64,000 bases of DNA from Streptomyces sp. NBC_01689 (GTDB lineage Bacteria; Actinomycetota; Actinomycetes; Streptomycetales; Streptomycetaceae). Positions 42,715 to 52,554 of this stretch are shown in pieces; positions within the stretch are counted from its first letter, which is position 1, and the number at the start of each line of letters is the position of its first letter. The stretch lies in contig NZ_CP109592.1 in the NCBI RefSeq assembly GCF_036250675.1, positions 6,944,001 through 7,008,000 of the forward strand. The letters are read 5' to 3'. The notes below the pieces were generated by a model, which saw only the letters and a program-made list of their open reading frames with translations, was not told where the DNA came from and did not search any database. The position numbers and the translations under genes are program-made.

Positions 42715-43388
42715 CCAGCAGACCCGAGCTCAAGGGCCGAGCGGCCCGGCTCGCCCGGCTTCTCCCCGCCGGTGCGGCCCACGCCGCCCGCACCCCCTTC
42801 GTCCTGCTCGTCGTGCTCCTGCTCGGCGGCGGACTGATCGGCCTGCTCGTGCTGAACTCCGCGCTGAGCGAGGGTTCCTTCCACCTCGACGACCTCCAGA
42901 GGGGCACCAAGACCCTGACCGACGAGGAACAGGCGCTGCAGCGGGACGTCGACGCCTACTCCGCGCCCGACGCCCTCCAGCGCCGCGCCCGTGAGCTCGG
43001 CATGGTGCCGGGCGGCGACCCCGCCTTCCTCGGTCCGGACGGCACCGTCAAGGGGGTGCCCGGAGCCGCCGCCCGGGATTCCTCCCTGCGGAACCCGGCG
43101 CCGCGTTCGCCCCTCGTCCTCGCCTCCCCGCCGGCCGAGAGCCAGGCCCCGCGCACCGGCGCTCCGGCCACCGGTGCTCCGGCCACGGGCGCCGCGAGCA
43201 CCGGCGCCCCCACCGCGCCGCCGGCCGCCACCCCCGCCGCGACCACCCCGGCCGCCACCCCGCGGGCCGTGGTCACCCCCGGCGGCCCCGCCACCTCCCG
43301 CGCACGGACCCTCGCCTCCGTCCCCACGCCCGCCGCCACCCCCACCCTCACCCCGTCCACGCAGCGCTCCTCGACCCCCGGCAGGTGA
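42711..43388 (+). CDS. ftsL: Cell division protein FtsL
   Basis: Bitopic divisome protein that links FtsQ/DivIC to FtsW-FtsI. The 225 residues hold a short basic cytoplasmic part, one membrane segment (FVLLVVLLLGGGLIGLLVL, residues 30-48), then a heptad-rich coiled coil to about residue 100 (LDDLQRGTKTLTDEEQALQ, ALQRRARELGM). The last 110 residues are an Ala/Pro/Thr-rich tail, longer than in most bacteria. GTG 42711 matches the family N terminus. Its stop overlaps the ftsI GTG by four bases. Confidence 0.9.
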   Translation: MTSRPELKGRAARLARLLPAGAAHAARTPFVLLVVLLLGGGLIGLLVLNSALSEGSFHLDDLQRGTKTLTDEEQALQRDVDAYSAPDALQRRARELGMVPGGDPAFLGPDGTVKGVPGAAARDSSLRNPAPRSPLVLASPPAESQAPRTGAPATGAPATGAASTGAPTAPPAATPAATTPAATPRAVVTPGGPATSRARTLASVPTPAATPTLTPSTQRSSTPGR

Positions 43389-45346
43389 CGGAAGTGTCCG
43401 ACAGGGAACCGCCACGCCGCCGTGTGCCCGGCCCCGCCCGGCCCGCACGCCCCGGCGCCCAGCGCCGTCCGGGCCCCGGTGCCCGCCCCGCACGCCGCCC
43501 CGGCGCGCCCAGACCCGGCGGCTCGCGCCCCCTGCGCCTCGGCAGCCCGCGCCCCCGGCTGCGCATGGTCAGCCTCGCCCTGACGCTGGTGATGGCCGCC
43601 TTCGTCGTCCGGCTGCTCCAGGTGCAGGCCGTGGACGCGAGCGCGTACACCGCGAAGGCCGAACAGAACCGCTACGTCGGGCGCACGCTGGCCGCCACCC
43701 GCGGCGGGATCACGGACCGCAACGGAGTCGAGCTGGCGACGAGCGTGGACGCGTACGACATCACCGCCGACCCCACGATGTTCACCCCGGCGGCGACGAA
43801 GGTGCCGGACGCTCCCGAGCAGGCCGCGGCGCTGCTCGGCCCGATCCTCGACCAGAGCGCGGACACCGTCGCGAAGAAGCTGCGGACCAGGAACACCCGC
43901 TACACGCTGCTCGCGCACCGCCGGACCCCCCAGGTCTGGAAGCAGATCAAGGACCTGAAGACCACGCTCGCCGCCAAGGCGGAGACCGACCCGGGCGCGG
44001 TCAACTTCCTCGCCGGCGTCCTCGCGGTCCCGGCGAGCAAGCGCGTGTACCCGAACGGCGATCTCGCCGCCGGGATACTGGGCTGGGTCAACGCCGACGG
44101 CAAGGGCGGCGGCGGTGTCGAGCAGCAGCTGAACAAGGAGCTCTCCGGCAAGGACGGCAAGATCCGCTACGCGCAGTCCGGTGGCCGTCAGGTACCGACC
44201 GTGGGCTCCACCGAGACCCCCGCGGTGGCCGGTTCCGACGTCGAACTGACCATCGACCGCGACATCCAGTGGGCCGCGCAGAACGCCATCACCGAGCAGG
44301 TCCGGAAGTCCAAGGCGGACCGCGGGTACGTGATCGTCCAGGACGCCCGTACCGGGGAGGTGCTGGCGATGGCCGACTCGCCCGGCTTCGACCCGAACGA
44401 CCTCTCCCAGGCCAGCGCGGCGGCGCTGGGCAACGCGGCCCTCCAGGACGCCTACGAACCCGGCTCCACCGCCAAGGTCATGTCGATGGCCGCCGTGCTG
44501 GAGGAGAACGTCGCCACGCCCGGCACCCACGTGGTCGTGCCGAACCGGCTGCACCGCGGCGACCGGCTCTTCCAGGACGACGTCGACCACCCGACCTGGA
44601 ACCTGACGCTCAACGGCGTGCTCGCCAAGTCCAGCAACATCGGCACCATCCTGGCCACCGGACAGCTCGGCAAGACGCAGAAGCAGGCCAACAAGATCCT
44701 CTACTCGTATCTGCGCAAGTTCGGCATCGGCGGCTACACCGGACTCGACTTCCCCGGCGAGACGAGGGGCATCCTCGCGCCCGCCGACAAGTGGTCGACG
44801 TCGCAGCAGTACACGATTCCTTTCGGCCAGGGCGTCTCCATCAACGCGATGCAGGCCGCCTCCGTCTACTCGACGATCGCCAACGGCGGCGTGCGCGTGG
44901 AGCCGACGCTGGTGCGCGGCGCGAAGGGCCCCGACGGCCGCTTCACCCCCGTCGCCCCGCCGAAGAAGACCAGGGTCGTGAGCGCGAAGACGGCCAGGAC
45001 CCTCGCCCAGATGCTGGAGTCCGTCGTGGACGACGAGGAGGGCACCGGCGCCAAGGCGCGCATCCCCGGCTACCGGGTCGCGGGCAAGACGGGTACGGCC
45101 AACCGCGTGGATCCGGCCACCGGCAAGTACCACGGCTACACCTCGTCGTTCGCCGGGTTCGCTCCCGCCGACAAGCCCCGGATCACCGTCTACTGCGCGA
45201 TCCAGAACGCCACCAAGGGCAGCTACTTCGGCGGCCAGATCTGCGGCCCCATCTACAAGCAGGTCATGGAGTTCGCGCTGAAGACCCTGCAGATCCCGCC
45301 CACCGGGGCCGGGGCCGCGAACCTCCCCGTCTCCTTCACTCCGTGA
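43385..45346 (+). CDS. ftsI: Septal peptidoglycan transpeptidase FtsI (PBP3)
   Basis: Class B penicillin-binding protein that cross-links septal peptidoglycan. The 653 residues have a Pro/Arg-rich cytoplasmic start of about 60 residues, one membrane segment, the PBP dimerisation region, and the transpeptidase domain. Active-site motifs are STAK (Ser361, Lys364), SSN (416-418) and KTG (568-570). No PASTA domains follow. GTG start overlaps ftsL by four bases. It acts with FtsW, coded downstream. Confidence 0.95.
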   Translation: MTEVSDREPPRRRVPGPARPARPGAQRRPGPGARPARRPGAPRPGGSRPLRLGSPRPRLRMVSLALTLVMAAFVVRLLQVQAVDASAYTAKAEQNRYVGRTLAATRGGITDRNGVELATSVDAYDITADPTMFTPAATKVPDAPEQAAALLGPILDQSADTVAKKLRTRNTRYTLLAHRRTPQVWKQIKDLKTTLAAKAETDPGAVNFLAGVLAVPASKRVYPNGDLAAGILGWVNADGKGGGGVEQQLNKELSGKDGKIRYAQSGGRQVPTVGSTETPAVAGSDVELTIDRDIQWAAQNAITEQVRKSKADRGYVIVQDARTGEVLAMADSPGFDPNDLSQASAAALGNAALQDAYEPGSTAKVMSMAAVLEENVATPGTHVVVPNRLHRGDRLFQDDVDHPTWNLTLNGVLAKSSNIGTILATGQLGKTQKQANKILYSYLRKFGIGGYTGLDFPGETRGILAPADKWSTSQQYTIPFGQGVSINAMQAASVYSTIANGGVRVEPTLVRGAKGPDGRFTPVAPPKKTRVVSAKTARTLAQMLESVVDDEEGTGAKARIPGYRVAGKTGTANRVDPATGKYHGYTSSFAGFAPADKPRITVYCAIQNATKGSYFGGQICGPIYKQVMEFALKTLQIPPTGAGAANLPVSFTP

Positions 45347-45422
45347 CCCGCCCCGAGCCCCAGCCCGCCCCCGACCGCACACCCTGATCAGCCCGTACGT
45401 ACAACGGACCAGGAACCACCTC

Positions 45423-47078
45423 GTGACAACGATCACCCCGGATCCCCGCAACCAGGGCACCGCCCGCCCCTCGCTTCGCTCCGGCGGGGGTGAGCCCGGT
45501 ACGCTCACCGCCGTGCCACACGCTGATCAGTCCCAAACCACCCAGAAGGGCGTTCCTGTGACATATCCGGGGCCGCCGCGACCGGTCCAGAACTCCGCAA
45601 CACCCCTCGCGGAGCTCGCCGATCAGCTGGGTGCGAGCGCCCCGGCGTCGAGCGCGGAGATCACGGGCATCACCCATGACTCCCGCGCCGTGCGCCCCGG
45701 CGACCTCTACGCCGCGCTGCCCGGCGCCCGCCTGCACGGAGCCGACTACGTCACCCAGGCCGCCGGCCTCGGCGCGGTCGGCGTGCTGACCGACCCGTCC
45801 GGTGCCGAGCGGGCCGCCGCCACCGGCCTGCCGGTCCTCGTGGTCGACGACCCGCGCGGACGCATGGGCGAGCTCGCGGCCACGATCTACGGCCATCCCG
45901 GCCGCGACCTGCTCCAGATCGGCATCACCGGGACGTCCGGAAAGACCACCACGGCGTACCTCGTCGAGGGTGGTCTGAAGACGGTCCGCAACACCGGCCT
46001 GATCGGCACGGTGGAGATGCGCATCGGCGAGGAGCGCATCAAGTCGGAGCGCACCACCCCCGAAGCGACCGACCTCCAGGCGCTGTTCGCGGTCATGCGC
46101 GAACGCGGCGTCGACGCGGTCGCGATGGAGGTGTCCAGCCACGCCCTCGTGCTCGGCCGGGTCGACGGCTGCGTCTTCGACATCGCCGTCTTCACCAACC
46201 TCAGCCCGGAACACATGGAGTTCCACTCCGACATGGAGGACTACTTCCGGGCCAAGGCGCAGCTGTTCACTCCGGAACGCAGCAAATTCGGCGTGATCAA
46301 CCACGACGACGCCTACGGACGCCGGCTGACCGAGGAGAGCGGCGTCCCCTTCGTCACCTTCTCCGCGGAGGGCCACCCGGACGCCGACTGGCGGGCCGAG
46401 GAGGTCGAGGTCGGTCCGATGGACTCGGTCTTCGTCGCGGTCGGCCCCAAGGGCGAGCGGATCACCGCGCGCTCGCCGCTCGCGGGCCCCTTCAACGTGG
46501 CGAACACCCTCGCCGCGATCGTCGCCCTCGCCGCCGCCGGGATCGACGCGCAGACCGCGGCCGACGGCATCGCCGCCGTACCGGGCGTGCCGGGCCGTCT
46601 GGAACGCGTGGACGCCGGACAGCCCTTCCTCGCGGTCGTCGACTACGCGCACAAGACGGACGCCGTCGAGTCGGTGCTGCGCGCGCTGCGCAAGGTCACC
46701 GAGGGCCGGCTGCACGTCGTGCTCGGCTGCGGCGGCGACCGCGACACGACCAAGCGGATGCCGATGGGCGCCGCCGTGGCGCGACTCGCCGACACCGCCG
46801 TACTGACATCGGACAACCCCCGCTCCGAGGACCCCCTGGCGATCCTCGCGACGATGCTCGCGGGGGCCGCCGAGGTGCCCGCCCACGAGCGCGGCGAGGT
46901 GCAGGTCTTCGAGGACCGGGCCGCCGCCATCGCCGCCGCCGTCGCCCGGGCCCGGCCCGGCGACACCGTGCTGGTCGCGGGCAAGGGCCACGAGCAGGGC
47001 CAGGACATCGCCGGGGTGGTGCGTCCCTTCGACGACCGCCAGGTGCTTCGCGAAGCTATCCAGAAGACCCAGGGATGA
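45423..47078 (+). CDS. murE: UDP-MurNAc-tripeptide synthetase MurE
   Basis: Adds the third residue of the peptidoglycan stem peptide. The 551-residue Mur ligase has the ATP loop GTSGKTTT, the central-domain HAL-containing block EVSSHALVLGRVDG, and GCGGDRD. The specificity motif DNPRSEDP (Asp464-Arg467) marks a diaminopimelate-adding enzyme rather than lysine; in Streptomyces the residue is LL-DAP. GTG 45423 has AGGA eight bases upstream; about 60 poorly conserved residues precede the domain. The 77-bp gap after ftsI is the largest in this part of the cluster. Confidence 0.94.
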   Translation: MTTITPDPRNQGTARPSLRSGGGEPGTLTAVPHADQSQTTQKGVPVTYPGPPRPVQNSATPLAELADQLGASAPASSAEITGITHDSRAVRPGDLYAALPGARLHGADYVTQAAGLGAVGVLTDPSGAERAAATGLPVLVVDDPRGRMGELAATIYGHPGRDLLQIGITGTSGKTTTAYLVEGGLKTVRNTGLIGTVEMRIGEERIKSERTTPEATDLQALFAVMRERGVDAVAMEVSSHALVLGRVDGCVFDIAVFTNLSPEHMEFHSDMEDYFRAKAQLFTPERSKFGVINHDDAYGRRLTEESGVPFVTFSAEGHPDADWRAEEVEVGPMDSVFVAVGPKGERITARSPLAGPFNVANTLAAIVALAAAGIDAQTAADGIAAVPGVPGRLERVDAGQPFLAVVDYAHKTDAVESVLRALRKVTEGRLHVVLGCGGDRDTTKRMPMGAAVARLADTAVLTSDNPRSEDPLAILATMLAGAAEVPAHERGEVQVFEDRAAAIAAAVARARPGDTVLVAGKGHEQGQDIAGVVRPFDDRQVLREAIQKTQG

Positions 47079-47082
47079 ACTT

Positions 47083-48489
47083 GTGATCGCCCTCTCTCTC
47101 GCCGAGATCGCAGCAGTCGTCGGCGGGCAGACGCACGACATACCGGATCCGGACCTACAGGTCACCGGACCGGTCGTCAGAGACTCCCGTGAAGTGGAGC
47201 CAGGCAGCCTCTTCGTCGCCTTCGCCGGCGAGCGCGTGGACGGTCACGACTTCGCCCGCGCGGTCGTCGACGCGGGCGCGGCCGCCGTCCTGGCCTCCCG
47301 GCCCGTCGGCGTGCCCGCGATCGTGGTCGAGGACGTCCAGACGGCCCTAGGCGCCCTCGCCCGCCACGTCGTCGAACGGCTCGGCGCGACCCTCGTGGCC
47401 CTCACCGGTTCCGCGGGCAAGACCAGCACCAAGGACCTGATCGCCCAGGTGCTGCGGAGCAAGGCGCCGACCGTTTTCACGCCCGGTTCGCTCAACAACG
47501 AGATCGGACTGCCGCTGACCGCGCTCACCGCCACCGAGGAGACGAAGTACCTCGTGCTGGAGATGGGCGCCCGCGGCATCGGCCACATCCGTTATCTCGC
47601 GGATCTCACCCCGCCGAGAATCGGTCTCGTCCTCAACGTCGGCACCGCCCACATCGGCGAGTTCGGCGGCCGCGAACAGATTGCACAGGCGAAGGGCGAG
47701 CTCGTCGAGAGCCTCCCCGAGGACGGTGCGGCGATCCTCAACGCCGACGACCCCCTCGTCCGCGCCATGGCGTCCCGGACGAAGGCGCGGGTGGTGCTTT
47801 TCGGAGAGTCCGGCGAAGCGGACGTACGCGCCGAGAACGTGCGTCTCACGGACCTCGGACAGCCCGTGTTCAGCCTTCACACACCCTCCGGGTGCAGTGA
47901 TGTGACCATGCGCCTGTACGGTGAGCACCACGTGTCGAACGCGCTCGCCGCGGCCGCCGTCGCCCATGAGCTGGGCATGTCCGCAGACGAGATCGCCCGC
48001 GCGCTCTCCGAGGCGGACTCCCTCTCCCGCTGGCGGATGGAGGTCACCGAGCGCCCGGACGGCGTGACGGTCGTCAACGACGCCTACAACGCGAACCCCG
48101 AGTCCATGCGAGCCGCCCTGCGCGCGCTCGTGGCGATGGGACGAGGGCGTCGTACGTGGGCGGTGCTCGGTCAGATGGCCGAGCTCGGGGACGAGGCTCT
48201 CGCCGAGCACGACGCGATCGGGCGGCTCGCCGTCCGACTCAACGTCAGCAAGCTCGTCGCGGTCGGGGGCAGGGAAGCGTCCTGGCTCCAACTGGGCGCA
48301 TATAACGAGGGTTCGTGGGGTGAGGAGTCGGTGCACGTGTCCGACGCACAGGCGGCTGTCGACCTGCTGCGCAGCGAGTTGCGCCCGGGGGACGTCGTGC
48401 TCGTGAAGGCGTCCCGGTCGGTCGGGCTCGAACGAGTGGCGCAGGCGCTGCTCGCAGACGGTGCCGAGGGTGAGGTTGCTGCCCGATGA
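47083..48489 (+). CDS. murF: UDP-MurNAc-tripeptide D-alanyl-D-alanine ligase MurF
   Basis: Completes the stem peptide by adding D-Ala-D-Ala. The 468 residues show the ATP loop LTGSAGKTSTKDL near residue 108, LEMGARGIGHI in the central domain, and VVNDAYNANPESM near residue 330. GTG 47083 lies four bases after the murE stop. Its own stop overlaps the mraY start by four bases. The order murE-murF-mraY follows the usual dcw arrangement. Confidence 0.95.
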   Translation: MIALSLAEIAAVVGGQTHDIPDPDLQVTGPVVRDSREVEPGSLFVAFAGERVDGHDFARAVVDAGAAAVLASRPVGVPAIVVEDVQTALGALARHVVERLGATLVALTGSAGKTSTKDLIAQVLRSKAPTVFTPGSLNNEIGLPLTALTATEETKYLVLEMGARGIGHIRYLADLTPPRIGLVLNVGTAHIGEFGGREQIAQAKGELVESLPEDGAAILNADDPLVRAMASRTKARVVLFGESGEADVRAENVRLTDLGQPVFSLHTPSGCSDVTMRLYGEHHVSNALAAAAVAHELGMSADEIARALSEADSLSRWRMEVTERPDGVTVVNDAYNANPESMRAALRALVAMGRGRRTWAVLGQMAELGDEALAEHDAIGRLAVRLNVSKLVAVGGREASWLQLGAYNEGSWGEESVHVSDAQAAVDLLRSELRPGDVVLVKASRSVGLERVAQALLADGAEGEVAAR

Positions 48490-49559
48490 TGAAGCAGATC
48501 CTGTTCGCAGGAGTCATTGGTCTGTTCCTCACCCTGGTCGGCACGCCGTTGCTGATCAAGCTGCTGGCCCGCAAGGGTTACGGGCAGTACATCCGCGACG
48601 ACGGCCCGCGCGAGCACGCCAGCAAGCGCGGAACGCCGACGATGGGCGGTATCGCCTTCATCCTGGCGACGGTCGCCGCGTACTTCCTCAGCAAGGCGAT
48701 CACCGGCTACCCCCCGACCTACTCGGGTCTGCTGGTGCTCGGGCTCATGGTGGGCATGGGCCTCGTCGGCTTCCTCGACGACTACATCAAGATCGTCAAG
48801 CGGCGCTCGCTCGGTCTGCGGGCCAAGGCCAAGATGGCCGGCCAACTGCTCGGCGGCATCGCCTTCGCCGTGCTCTCGCTGCAGTTCGCGGACGCCCGCG
48901 GCAACACCCCGGCCTCCACCAAGCTGTCGTTCATCACCGACTTCGGCTGGACGATCGGCCCGGTGCTCTTCGTGGTCTGGGCGCTGTTCATGATCCTCGC
49001 GATGTCGAACGGCGTGAACCTGACCGACGGTCTGGACGGTCTCGCCACCGGCGCCTCGGTCCTCGTCTTCGGCGCCTACACCTTCATCGGCGTCTGGCAG
49101 TTCCAGGAGTCCTGCGCCAACGCGCAGACCCTGACCAACCCCAACGCCTGCTACGAGGTGCGCGACCCGCTCGACCTCGCGGTGGTCTCGTCCGCCCTGA
49201 TGGGAGCCTGCCTCGGCTTCCTGTGGTGGAACACCTCGCCCGCCAAGATCTTCATGGGTGACACCGGTTCGCTGGCGCTCGGCGGTGTGCTCGCCGGCCT
49301 CGCGATCTGCTCCCGCACCGAACTGCTCATCGCCATCCTCGGCGGCCTGTTCGTCCTCATCACGATGTCGGTGGTCATCCAGGTCGGCTCGTTCCGGCTC
49401 ACCGGCAGGCGCGTCTTCAGAATGGCACCACTCCAACATCACTTCGAACTCAAAGGCTGGTCAGAAGTGTTGGTGGTGGTCCGATTCTGGATCATCCAGG
49501 GCATCTGTGTGATCGTCGGACTGGGTCTCTTCTACGCGGGATGGGCGGCCGAGAAGTGA
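48486..49559 (+). CDS. mraY: Phospho-N-acetylmuramoyl-pentapeptide transferase MraY
   Basis: Integral membrane enzyme that makes lipid I from UDP-MurNAc-pentapeptide and undecaprenyl phosphate. The 357 residues contain about ten membrane segments. Catalytic and Mg-binding motifs are FLDDYIKI (DDY), NLTDGLDGLATG and PLQHHFELKGW; the early block TPTMGG is also present. Two adjacent ATG codons are possible starts; the first overlaps the murF stop as ATGA. It is the target of several nucleoside antibiotics made by Streptomyces. Confidence 0.95.
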   Translation: MMKQILFAGVIGLFLTLVGTPLLIKLLARKGYGQYIRDDGPREHASKRGTPTMGGIAFILATVAAYFLSKAITGYPPTYSGLLVLGLMVGMGLVGFLDDYIKIVKRRSLGLRAKAKMAGQLLGGIAFAVLSLQFADARGNTPASTKLSFITDFGWTIGPVLFVVWALFMILAMSNGVNLTDGLDGLATGASVLVFGAYTFIGVWQFQESCANAQTLTNPNACYEVRDPLDLAVVSSALMGACLGFLWWNTSPAKIFMGDTGSLALGGVLAGLAICSRTELLIAILGGLFVLITMSVVIQVGSFRLTGRRVFRMAPLQHHFELKGWSEVLVVVRFWIIQGICVIVGLGLFYAGWAAEK

Positions 49560-51001
49560 CCTCTCCGGTGCCTTCCGGGCCGTTCGACTTCCAGGGCAAG
49601 CACGTCACCGTCGCCGGGCTCGGGGTCTCCGGCGTCCCGGCGGCGCGGGTCCTGCACGGACTCGGCGCCGTCGTCACGGTCGTCAACGACGGCGACGACG
49701 AGCGCTCCCGCGCGCAGGCCGCGGAGCTGGAGGCGCTCGGCGTCACCGTGCGCCTCGGCGACGGCGACACCCTGCCCGGGGGCACCGACCTCATCGTCAC
49801 CGCGCCCGGCTGGAAGCCCGGCAAGCCGCTGTTCACGGCGGCCGCCGCCGCGGGCGTCCCGGTCTGGGGCGACGTCGAACTCGCCTGGCGCCTGCGGGAA
49901 CTCGACGGCCGCAAAGCCGCTCCCTGGCTCGCCGTCACGGGCACCAACGGCAAGACCACGACCGTCCAGATGCTCGCCTCGATCCTGGAGGCGGCGGGCC
50001 TGCGCACGGCCGCCGTCGGCAACATCGGGGTCTCCCTGCTGGACGCCGTGCTGGGCGAGGAGACCTACGACGTCCTCGCGGTGGAGCTGTCCAGCTACCA
50101 GCTGCACTGGGCACCCTCGCTGCGCGCCGACTCCGCCGTCGTGCTCAACCTCGCGCCCGACCATCTCGACTGGCACGGCTCCATGGAGGCCTACGCCGCC
50201 GACAAGGGCCGTGTCTACGAGGGCAATCGGGTCGCCTGCGTCTACAACGTCGCCGACAAGGCCACCGAGGACCTGGTGCGCGAGGCGGACGTCGAGGAGG
50301 GCTGCCGCGCCGTCGGCTTCACGCTCGGCACCCCGGGACCGTCCCAACTCGGCGTCGTGGACGGCATCCTGGTCGACCGCGCCTTCGTCGAGAACCGGCA
50401 GAAGAACGCCCAGGAGCTCGCCGAGGTCTCCGACGTGCGCCCGGCGGCCCCGCACAACATCGCCAACGCCCTTGCGGCGGCGGCCCTCGCGCGCGCCTTC
50501 GGCGTCCCGGCCGGCGCCGTGCGCGACGGACTGCGGGCCTTCACCCCGGACGCCCACCGCATCGCGCACGTGGCCGACGTGGACGGGGTCGCCTACGTCG
50601 ACGACTCCAAGGCGACCAACACCCACGCGGCGGAAGCCTCCTTGGCGGCCTACGAGTCGATCGTGTGGATCGCCGGCGGCCTCGCCAAGGGCGCGACCTT
50701 CGACGAACTGGTCACCAGGTCGGCGGGGCGGCTGCGGGCGGCCGTGCTGATCGGCGCCGATCGCGCGCTGATCCGCGAAGCCCTCGCGCGACACGCCCCG
50801 GAAGTACCCGTCGTCGACCTCGACCGCACGGACACTGGGGCGATGCTCGCGGCGGTCCGGGAGGCCGCACGGCTCGCCGGGCCGGGAGACACTGTCCTGC
50901 TGGCGCCGGCCTGTGCGTCCATGGACATGTTCGCCAACTACAACAAGCGCGGTGACGCTTTCGCGGAGGCGGTTCGCGAACTCGGCACCGCGAGCGCCTG
51001 A
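49541..51001 (+). CDS. murD: UDP-MurNAc-L-alanine:D-glutamate ligase MurD
   Basis: Adds D-Glu to the stem peptide. The 486-residue protein has an N-terminal Rossmann domain (VTVAGLGVSGVPAARVL), the ATP loop VTGTNGKTTT near residue 130, ELSSYQLHW, the NLAPDHLDWH block, and DDSKATNTHA. ATG 49541 overlaps mraY by 19 bp; a GTG at 49556 that overlaps the mraY stop by four bases is an equally good start and shortens the protein by five residues. MurC is not in the window. Confidence 0.93.
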   Translation: MGGREVTSPVPSGPFDFQGKHVTVAGLGVSGVPAARVLHGLGAVVTVVNDGDDERSRAQAAELEALGVTVRLGDGDTLPGGTDLIVTAPGWKPGKPLFTAAAAAGVPVWGDVELAWRLRELDGRKAAPWLAVTGTNGKTTTVQMLASILEAAGLRTAAVGNIGVSLLDAVLGEETYDVLAVELSSYQLHWAPSLRADSAVVLNLAPDHLDWHGSMEAYAADKGRVYEGNRVACVYNVADKATEDLVREADVEEGCRAVGFTLGTPGPSQLGVVDGILVDRAFVENRQKNAQELAEVSDVRPAAPHNIANALAAAALARAFGVPAGAVRDGLRAFTPDAHRIAHVADVDGVAYVDDSKATNTHAAEASLAAYESIVWIAGGLAKGATFDELVTRSAGRLRAAVLIGADRALIREALARHAPEVPVVDLDRTDTGAMLAAVREAARLAGPGDTVLLAPACASMDMFANYNKRGDAFAEAVRELGTASA

Positions 51002-51186
51002 CGGCGGGACCCAGGCGCCCCGGGACCCTTGGGAGGGACGCGTGACGCCAGTGCGGTCGGGGCTTCGCAGGCGGCTTTCGGCGGGCGGGACGGCGCTGTG
51101 CCGCCCCCGCCCGCCCGCCGTGTCCGTACGGCCCGGGAGGACCGCCGAGAGGGCGCCCTTCCGCGCTCCTGGGGAGGGAGCCGGCG

Positions 51187-52548
51187 ATGGCCGGTAGCCG
51201 TACGGGCCGCCCGCCCGTCCAGCGCGCCCCCCGGCGCCCCTCCTCCGCGGGCACCGCGCGCGACAACCCCGTGGCCCGCCTCGTCGTCCGCGCGCGCAAG
51301 GCATGGGACCGGCCGCTGACCGCCTACTACCTGATCCTCGGCAGCAGCCTGCTGATCACCGTGCTGGGCCTCGTGATGGTCTACTCGGCGTCGATGATCA
51401 CGGCACTGCAGCTGTCGCTGCCCGGATCGTTCTTCTTCCGCAAACAGTTCCTCGCCGCCTCGATCGGCGCCGTGCTGCTGGTGGTGGCGATGCGGGTGCC
51501 GGTGAAACTCCACCGGGCGCTGGCCTATCCGATCCTGGCCGGCGCGGTCTTCCTGATGGTCCTCGTCCAGGTGCCGGGGATAGGGATGTCGGTCAACGGC
51601 AACCAGAACTGGATCTCCCTGGGCGGCTCGTTCCAGATCCAGCCCAGCGAGTTCGGCAAGCTCGCGCTCGTCCTGTGGGGAGCCGACCTCCTCGCCCGCA
51701 AACAGGACAAGGCGATGCTGGCGCAGTGGAAGCACATGCTGGTGCCGCTCGTCCCGGTCGCCTTCCTGCTGCTCGGCCTGATCATGCTCGGCGGCGACAT
51801 GGGCACGGCGATCATCCTCACCGCCATCCTCTTCGGGCTGCTGTGGCTGGCCGGAGCGCCCACCCGGCTGTTCGCGGGTGTCCTGGCCGTCGCGCTGACG
51901 ATCGGCTTCGTCCTCATCAAGACCAGCCCCAACCGGATGTCCAGGCTCGCCTGCATCGGCGCCACCGAACCCGGCCCGAACGACACCTGCTGGCAGGCCG
52001 TCCACGGCATCTACGCCCTCGCCTCCGGCGGCCTGTTCGGATCCGGCCTCGGCGCCAGCGTGGAAAAATGGGGCCAACTGCCCGAAGCACACACGGACTT
52101 CATCTTCGCCATCACCGGGGAGGAACTCGGCCTCGCGGGGACACTGTCGGTCCTCGCCCTCTTCGCGGCTCTAGGCTATGCGGGTATCCGCGTGGCCGGA
52201 CGCACGGAGGACCCCTTCGTGAGGTATGCCGCGGGAGGCGTGACCACCTGGATCACGGCCCAGGCCGTGATCAACATCGGTGCGGTGCTCGGTCTGCTGC
52301 CGATCGCCGGAGTCCCGCTCCCGCTGTTCTCCTACGGGGGTTCCGCCCTGCTGCCGACCATGTTCGCCATCGGACTTCTGATCGCCTTCGCGCGCGACGA
52401 GCCCGCTGCGCGGGCGGCGCTGGCGATGCGGCAACCCCGCTTTGGCAGAAAGCGTGCTGCCGTGCGAGGCTCCGCGGGGGCCGCGGGGCCTCGGAGATGG
52501 AACACGATGCGACGGCGCGCCGCGGCGCGTTCGTCCGGAGAGCGGTGA
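51187..52548 (+). CDS. ftsW: Septal peptidoglycan glycosyltransferase FtsW
   Basis: SEDS-family polymerase that works with FtsI at the septum. The 453 residues carry ten membrane segments after a basic start of about 45 residues. Signature blocks are MVYSAS, NQNWISLGGSFQIQPSEF, GGDMGTA and ITGEELGLAG, then PLPLFSYGGSA. ATG 51187 has GGGGAGGGA seven bases upstream. A 185-bp gap after murD leaves room for its own promoter, and one GTGTC (GACAC complement) at 51120 fits the WhiA core motif. The C-terminal tail is very basic. Confidence 0.95.
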   Translation: MAGSRTGRPPVQRAPRRPSSAGTARDNPVARLVVRARKAWDRPLTAYYLILGSSLLITVLGLVMVYSASMITALQLSLPGSFFFRKQFLAASIGAVLLVVAMRVPVKLHRALAYPILAGAVFLMVLVQVPGIGMSVNGNQNWISLGGSFQIQPSEFGKLALVLWGADLLARKQDKAMLAQWKHMLVPLVPVAFLLLGLIMLGGDMGTAIILTAILFGLLWLAGAPTRLFAGVLAVALTIGFVLIKTSPNRMSRLACIGATEPGPNDTCWQAVHGIYALASGGLFGSGLGASVEKWGQLPEAHTDFIFAITGEELGLAGTLSVLALFAALGYAGIRVAGRTEDPFVRYAAGGVTTWITAQAVINIGAVLGLLPIAGVPLPLFSYGGSALLPTMFAIGLLIAFARDEPAARAALAMRQPRFGRKRAAVRGSAGAAGPRRWNTMRRRAAARSSGER

Positions 52549-52554
52549 ATTTCG

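Noticed and set aside
43385..45346. PASTA domains at the end of FtsI
   Set aside because: The protein ends about 85 residues after KTG with no PASTA-like repeat; only the kinase at 16659-18620 has them.
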